A stretch of 64,000 nt of DNA from Muribaculaceae bacterium. GTDB taxonomy: Bacteria > Bacteroidota > Bacteroidia > Bacteroidales > Muribaculaceae. The translations under genes and the position numbers were made by a program. Each line of letters begins with the position of its first letter. The first letter of the stretch is position 1. The notes under the pieces were generated by a model that was given only the letters and a program-made list of their open reading frames with translations, made no database searches and was not told the DNA's origin. Below, one piece after another: positions 60,152 through 64,000 of the stretch. The stretch lies in NCBI GenBank assembly GCA_014867205.1, contig WGUO01000001.1, forward strand, positions 62,001-126,000. The letters run 5' to 3'.

Positions 60152-61467
60152 ATCTGTCCTGTCGTGAATAAGAGTTTGTAATAATAGTATATGATGTCGA
60201 TGCGGGCGTTTACGAGGTTTTGCTCGGCATCGAGTTTGGAGTTTGCGGCATCAAGCATGTCAGTGATGAGTGCCATTCCTTCCGAATAGCGCGTGGATGT
60301 CGTGCGGTAGTTCTTTTCGGCGAGTTCCACACTTTTTCGTTGAGTCTTCAGTTCCTCATACGCCTCCATATAGCGCACATAGTCGGCCCGGACTGCGAGG
60401 TCGAGATTCTCCCGAGCCGCCTCGAGTCTGTCTAACGCTGTCTGAGTGGCGGCTTTGCTTTTTGACATCGCCTTGTTGTTCTTATAGAGCGATGACAGAT
60501 TATAGTTTACGCCAACCCCAACATACCAATAACTTAGGTTCCTGTTAATGGGAGGCACCTCGACGAGTATCGGACCGTCTATGCTCCATCCTGCCTGAAG
60601 CCCTATTTTCGGCAGACGCTCGCTTTTGACCATATCCTCCGACTTTCTTCTGATCTCGACATCCTGACGTGCGAGTTTAAGCCCGGGAGCCTCGCTCTCG
60701 GCGATATTCAGCCACCAGTCCTCGCCGGCGGCAGGAAGTGCCTTTGCAAGGATTGTCGTGTCAGGTATTATCTCCGTGTCCCCGTCAATGCCGGCTGTCA
60801 CCGCGAGATTCCTGTTGAGAATTGTCAATGTGTTGTTTATCTTGACAAGCTCAAGCTCAAGGTTCGAGACGAGCAGCTCATAGCGCGTAATGTCGTTCTG
60901 TAGTGCCGTTCCCTGCTCGTAGCGAGCGTTCATCTCCTCGAGAACCTTTCGGGCCTGTTCTATATTCTTTTCCACTACACTGCGCAGATTGTCGAACTTA
61001 TATATGTCAAGATAGAATCCGGCAAGTTGGAACCTTATGTTGTCACGTTGCAGTTCCGTCGAATAGCGCGCGGCTGTCGATTTCATTTCGGCGAGTCTGA
61101 TGCCTGCGGTGAGTGTTCCTCCGGTGTATACAGGCTGGGTTACATTGATTCCCAGAGTGTTGCCAAAGTGTGGGATTGGTGCTTTTTGCCGGTCGGAGAA
61201 GTTTCGATTGGTGGTGAATCCGTCACCGATATAACTTAGCGACAGGCTTGCTTCAATTTCGGGTAATCGTTCGCTGCGGGCCACGCTGATCTCACGCCTT
61301 GCTTCTTCCTGGGCAGTGAATGATGGGCGGAGCTGAGCGCTGTTTGTCTCGGCGATCTCAAACAGTTCCTCGATTTTGAGAACCTGTCTGGTCTTGCCGT
61401 CAGCGCATACTCCTCCGCTGCACAGGGCTGCGGCAAGCAGCCCTGTGAGCAATCTGTGATTGTTCAT
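60148..61467 (-). CDS. TolC-family outer-membrane efflux protein
   Basis: A 439-residue outer-membrane factor, first gene of the second efflux operon. The signal peptide is MNNHRLLTGLLAAALCSGGVCA. The two repeats start LFEIAETNSAQLRPSFTAQE and LKLARQDVEIRRKSEDMVKS. It ends DIIYYYYKLLFTTGQI. The start is preceded by a 236-nt leader with a 34-codon ORF and two hairpins, which suggests control after transcription has begun. No regulator gene is adjacent. Confidence 0.92.
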   Translation of the reverse strand: MNNHRLLTGLLAAALCSGGVCADGKTRQVLKIEELFEIAETNSAQLRPSFTAQEEARREISVARSERLPEIEASLSLSYIGDGFTTNRNFSDRQKAPIPHFGNTLGINVTQPVYTGGTLTAGIRLAEMKSTAARYSTELQRDNIRFQLAGFYLDIYKFDNLRSVVEKNIEQARKVLEEMNARYEQGTALQNDITRYELLVSNLELELVKINNTLTILNRNLAVTAGIDGDTEIIPDTTILAKALPAAGEDWWLNIAESEAPGLKLARQDVEIRRKSEDMVKSERLPKIGLQAGWSIDGPILVEVPPINRNLSYWYVGVGVNYNLSSLYKNNKAMSKSKAATQTALDRLEAARENLDLAVRADYVRYMEAYEELKTQRKSVELAEKNYRTTSTRYSEGMALITDMLDAANSKLDAEQNLVNARIDIIYYYYKLLFTTGQI

Positions 61468-61703
61468 TGGGAAAATTATATGTTAGATATGACGGTGATG
61501 TTAGTCACCGGGAACAATAATGGTTGGAAATGTGTCGAGGTATCCAGCCTTCTCACAAGGCCGGTTACGTAATCTTATTTTAAGGAATTATTCGAGGCTG
61601 TGCTTTTCCAGTTCTCAAGATGACCCCAGTTTGCCACAACGGGGGTTGAGAGGATGATTACTATTGATTTCAGGTGCATTTTATGACGACTCTTTGTGAA
61701 TCG
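61468..61703 (-). promoter_or_regulatory. Structured 5' leader of TolC-HlyD-MFS operon
   Basis: The predicted start near 61703 leaves about 236 nt before the TolC start. In order it holds a 34-codon ORF (61679-61575), a hairpin CCGGCCTT/AAGGCTGG (61564-61544, one G-U pair) and a second hairpin CGGTGA/TCACCG (61510-61493) about 25 nt ahead of the TolC ATG. Neither hairpin has a U-tract. The layout is what translational attenuation by a leader peptide would need. No known riboswitch is recognised. Confidence 0.5.
61575..61679 (-). CDS. Possible leader peptide ORF
   Basis: A 34-codon frame beginning with ATG about 24 nt after the predicted transcription start: MHLKSIVIILSTPVVANWGH then LENWKSTASNNSLK and TAA. 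A basic, hydrophobic start is followed by a polar part with two Trp. It ends 107 nt before the TolC start. It is too short for a folded enzyme and has no lipobox. A cis-acting leader peptide whose translation controls the pump genes is inferred from position. No family is recognised. Confidence 0.45.
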   Translation of the reverse strand: MHLKSIVIILSTPVVANWGHLENWKSTASNNSLK

Positions 61704-61708
61704 CACTG

Positions 61709-61741
61709 CAAAGTTAAGCATTTTTTTGAATTCATGCCAAA
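61709..61741 (-). promoter_or_regulatory. Promoter of TolC-HlyD-MFS operon
   Basis: Minus-strand TTTG (61741-61738), 21 bases, then TAACTTTG (61716-61709). Both elements match the Bacteroidota consensus, which puts the start of transcription near 61703. Confidence 0.7.
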
Positions 61742-61802
61742 CTTTTTTATTTCAACTTTCGTTAGCCCACAATGTTGAGAAAGGTGTTCCTTATAATAAA
61801 AT

Positions 61803-61833
61803 AACGGCCTAAGATTTTAAATCTCAGGCCGTT
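61803..61833 (-). terminator. Terminator of GH53 gene
   Basis: AACGGCCT and AGGCCGTT form an 8-bp stem extended by AGAT/ATCT. On the minus strand it is followed by TTATTTTATT, a U-rich tail. It lies 75 bp past the GH53 stop. Confidence 0.7.
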
Positions 61834-61907
61834 GTGCGTAGGTGTGATTATAATGACATTGTAAAAGAATTCGCGGGGATAGCCGAGCGGTCACTGCATA
61901 TTTTAAC

Positions 61908-63170
61908 TTATCGGTTAATCAGGACCTTGTCGGTACGGTTTCCGGATTTGCGGATGTATAGGCCGGGTGCGACCGGACGCGATAACTGCGTTCCCGACAT
62001 ATCGAACCATACCTCATTGTGTTCAGGGGTGTCGGCCATGATGCCGTCGACCGATGCGTTCTCACCGAAACTGCATATTGTCTTCAGTGCGCTCGTGGCC
62101 CGACCGGTTGTGCAGTCGAAGAGGGGAGCGTTGTACCAGCCTGACAAGGATGTGTTGTAGGCGTTATATTCCATCCACCACCAGAACAATCCGTTGACAC
62201 TCTGATATTTTTCAAGTGTATCCACAAGATCCTTTGCGAACTTGTTCTGACCTGCATCAGAGTAGGGATACTCGTTAGTCAGGTCATGATTGGTGCCCGG
62301 AACTTCCCACTTGTATGAATAGCCGGTCTCGACTATCATGATATTCTTTTCGGGATAACGGTTCTGCAGCGACGAGAGAGCATTGGTAAGAACCCTCATG
62401 CCGCCATGGAAATAGGGATAGTAACTGAGGCCGATGATGTCATAGTCGACATTGAGTTCCTTCATCTTGTCATAGAAGTTTCTAAGCACCATCACCTGTT
62501 CGACACGCTCGGTATGGATAACAATCTTCGCGTCGGGGCAGACTTCATTGCAGGCGCGGATGGCATTGCGGAGCAGATGCCCGAGGCGGTCCCAGTTTGC
62601 GTCGCTTCCACTCAGGGTCTTCTTCTGGTCGCTTGCCGGAGTCCCCTCCGGCCCCCACAGCATACCGTAACTGATTTCATTGCCCGGCTGGATGAACGAC
62701 GGCACGACACCGGCAGCCTTGAGCGACTCAAGAGTCTCGCGGGTGTAGTCATAAATCTTGTCATACAGTTGCTCGTCAGAGAGACCAGCCCAGTCGGCAG
62801 GGGTGTATTGCTTTGCGGGGTCTGCCCATGTGTCGGAGTAGTGGAAGTCAAGCATCAGCTTGAAACCGGCGTCAACAATCCGCTTGCAGAGTGGGGTGAT
62901 GTATTCCAGCGTCTGACATGCGTTAGGGTCGGCATCCGCGCCATGATATTTCGACGGGTCTACAAAGAGACGCACGCGCATCGCATTCATGCCCTCCTCG
63001 TGAAGCCAGGGCAACAGGTCGGCGATGTCCTTGCCGTCATGGGTCTTGTACTTCGCTCCGTGCTCCTCATATTCCGGAAGAAGCGATATGTCTCCGCCCA
63101 CATATCTGTCGGCAGTGACCGAAAATGAGCCAAGGATTGCCGTGAGCGCAATGGCCAGTGTTCTTTTCAT
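61908..63170 (-). CDS. GH53 endo-beta-1,4-galactanase
   Basis: A 420-residue exported arabinogalactan endo-beta-1,4-galactanase of family GH53, which cuts beta-1,4-galactan of pectin side chains. The start at 63170 gives MKRTLAIALTAILGSFSVTA; an upstream in-frame TTG at 63197 is rejected. The fold opens RYVGGDISLLPEYEEHGAKY. The acid/base Glu is in SFIQPGNEISYGML and the nucleophile Glu in IMIVETGYSYKWEV. The C-terminus (WFDMSGTQLSRPVAPGLYIR) is a Por-like tail suggesting surface export. A CotH/SusF-like gene lies upstream on the same strand behind a terminator. Confidence 0.95.
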   Translation of the reverse strand: MKRTLAIALTAILGSFSVTADRYVGGDISLLPEYEEHGAKYKTHDGKDIADLLPWLHEEGMNAMRVRLFVDPSKYHGADADPNACQTLEYITPLCKRIVDAGFKLMLDFHYSDTWADPAKQYTPADWAGLSDEQLYDKIYDYTRETLESLKAAGVVPSFIQPGNEISYGMLWGPEGTPASDQKKTLSGSDANWDRLGHLLRNAIRACNEVCPDAKIVIHTERVEQVMVLRNFYDKMKELNVDYDIIGLSYYPYFHGGMRVLTNALSSLQNRYPEKNIMIVETGYSYKWEVPGTNHDLTNEYPYSDAGQNKFAKDLVDTLEKYQSVNGLFWWWMEYNAYNTSLSGWYNAPLFDCTTGRATSALKTICSFGENASVDGIMADTPEHNEVWFDMSGTQLSRPVAPGLYIRKSGNRTDKVLINR

Positions 63171-63243
63171 ATTCTTATGCTTATTATTAATTCTCAAAGG
63201 TTCAAATAATTCAGTTAATTCCTATTCTTCTTTAAAAACTATA

Positions 63244-63277
63244 ACGCATGAGCGAGACAAATAACTCGCCCATGCGT
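63244..63277 (-). terminator. Terminator of CotH/SusF-like gene
   Basis: ACGCATGAGCGAG and CTCGCCCATGCGT pair with one mismatch around an 8-nt loop. On the minus strand TATAGTTTTTAAAG follows. It separates the partial gene from GH53. Confidence 0.75.
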
Positions 63278-63294
63278 CATGAAATTAGTTTTTG

Positions 63295-64000
63295 TTATCG
63301 GATCACCTTGATAGTGCGGTCAGGATAGTGAAGCAGGTATATTCCTTTGCCGTCAATACACTCGACGCGCTGTCCGGTTATAGTATAGATTACCGGAGTC
63401 ACCTCATCTTCGACGGGGAGAGTGGCGACACCCGACCCGTTGGTGAAGAGCATCGTGCGGTCGTTAACGTTTACAATCATTCGGTAACCGTCGGGAAGAA
63501 CCGGCGCGTTGATGTTTGGGCCGCCCTTCACAAGTTCGAAGGTTTTCTCCAGTTCGGGGGTCATGTCCGCCTCAGGTGCGCCGAGGTCTATTGTGTTCCA
63601 GTCGGAGGTGGCAATCTTGAATGTGCCTGTGAAGTCTATTCCATCGAACAGAAGCTCATACGTTCCGTTTCCGGTATGGGTCATCTCGTGGCTGATGTCC
63701 CAGCTGTTGAAATCTCCGCGCACGTATAGACTCTCGTACTGCTCGAGCTCGGGGGGAATGGCGCCCCACTGCTCGCCGAGCCAGCGCACGCTGCCGCGCA
63801 GGAAGCGCACCATCTGCTCGGCCTTGGCCTTAACGTCATCGTTGCCGTACTGCTCCCAGCGGGCATAGTTGCTGTGGGCTGCCTCGGCTATCTTCTCCGT
63901 ATAGTCGGTCAGATACTTCTCAAGGCCGGCATAGCCGTCGGCGCAGAACTCAGCCCAGACCTCGCGTACCTTCTGCTGGAAGACGGGATACTTGCATATC
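63295..64000 (-). CDS. CotH-like protein with SusF-like domain (partial)
   Basis: The 3' part of a gene running off the window; about 234 residues are visible. The first 75 (VFQQKVREVWAEFCADGYAG, then NYARWEQYGNDDVKAKAEQM and RFLRGSVRWLGEQWG) look like the C-terminal helices of CotH kinase-type surface proteins. Next comes a beta-sandwich with YVRGDFNSWD and GTFKIATSDWNTID, as in SusE/SusF starch-binding domains. The end, TPVIYTITGQRVECIDGKGIYL, is a Por-like tail. A cell-surface glycan-binding role with GH53 is inferred. Confidence 0.65.
   Translation of the reverse strand, partial: ICKYPVFQQKVREVWAEFCADGYAGLEKYLTDYTEKIAEAAHSNYARWEQYGNDDVKAKAEQMVRFLRGSVRWLGEQWGAIPPELEQYESLYVRGDFNSWDISHEMTHTGNGTYELLFDGIDFTGTFKIATSDWNTIDLGAPEADMTPELEKTFELVKGGPNINAPVLPDGYRMIVNVNDRTMLFTNGSGVATLPVEDEVTPVIYTITGQRVECIDGKGIYLLHYPDRTIKVIR

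Noticed and set aside
61870..61905. GGGGATAGCCGAGCGGTC resembles a tRNA fragment
   Set aside because: No acceptor stem, anticodon loop or T-arm could be formed around it.
1..64000. CRISPR arrays, rRNA, prophage or integrase genes
   Set aside because: No regularly spaced repeats, rRNA-like sequence, phage structural genes or recombinase frames were seen.

Overview
The window is chromosomal DNA of a Bacteroidales bacterium. Promoters carry the Bacteroidota -7 element TAnnTTTG, often with TTG or TTTG about 19-21 bases upstream, and Shine-Dalgarno sites are mostly weak. The gene content agrees: BspA-like LRR proteins, TonB-type beta-barrels, GLPGLI, a BF3164-like propeller, BlaI/M56 pairs, a SusE/F-like domain and Por-like C-terminal tails. 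A gut member such as Muribaculaceae is likely, but that family call is inference. No rRNA, tRNA, CRISPR array, phage or intact transposase gene was seen.

Layout. 1-2.6 kb: a radical SAM gene diverges from an HxlR/YciI unit followed by three gene stumps, then YjbQ. 2.7-9.4 kb: a Crp/Fnr regulator, two BspA-like paralogues, a lipoprotein and a frameshifted outer-membrane barrel; the regulator's 3' end and a promoter are copied before both paralogues and the barrel. 9.4-16 kb: a coiled-coil protein and a BlaI/M56 unit running into a TonB-type barrel, a GLPGLI protein and a propeller lipoprotein. 16-24.9 kb: HrpB, a TetR-flavodoxin/ferredoxin operon, and regulators, acetyltransferases and an acyltransferase. 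24.9-28.5 kb: a scarred stretch with pseudogene remnants and a 431-bp palindromic element in the leader of a DUF4405 gene. 28.5-30.9 kb: iron-containing alcohol dehydrogenase and a DUF362 protein. 30.9-34.9 kb: an arsenic operon. 35-47.6 kb: an EamA protein, a two-component system, a porin, two TonB-type barrels, surface lipoproteins and two PAP2 phosphatases. 47.6-50.6 kb: an aldo/keto reductase and a second two-component system. 50.8-61.7 kb: two convergent drug-efflux operons, TetR-TolC-HlyD-ABC and TolC-HlyD-MFS. 61.9-64 kb: a GH53 galactanase and a CotH/SusF-like gene cut by the window end.

Most units join a sensor or repressor to envelope proteins. The strongest candidates for something undescribed are the 236-nt leader with a 34-residue ORF ahead of the TolC-HlyD-MFS operon, the palindromic element with covarying arms, and the repeated regulator-tail/promoter module with covarying inverted repeats at the transcription start.
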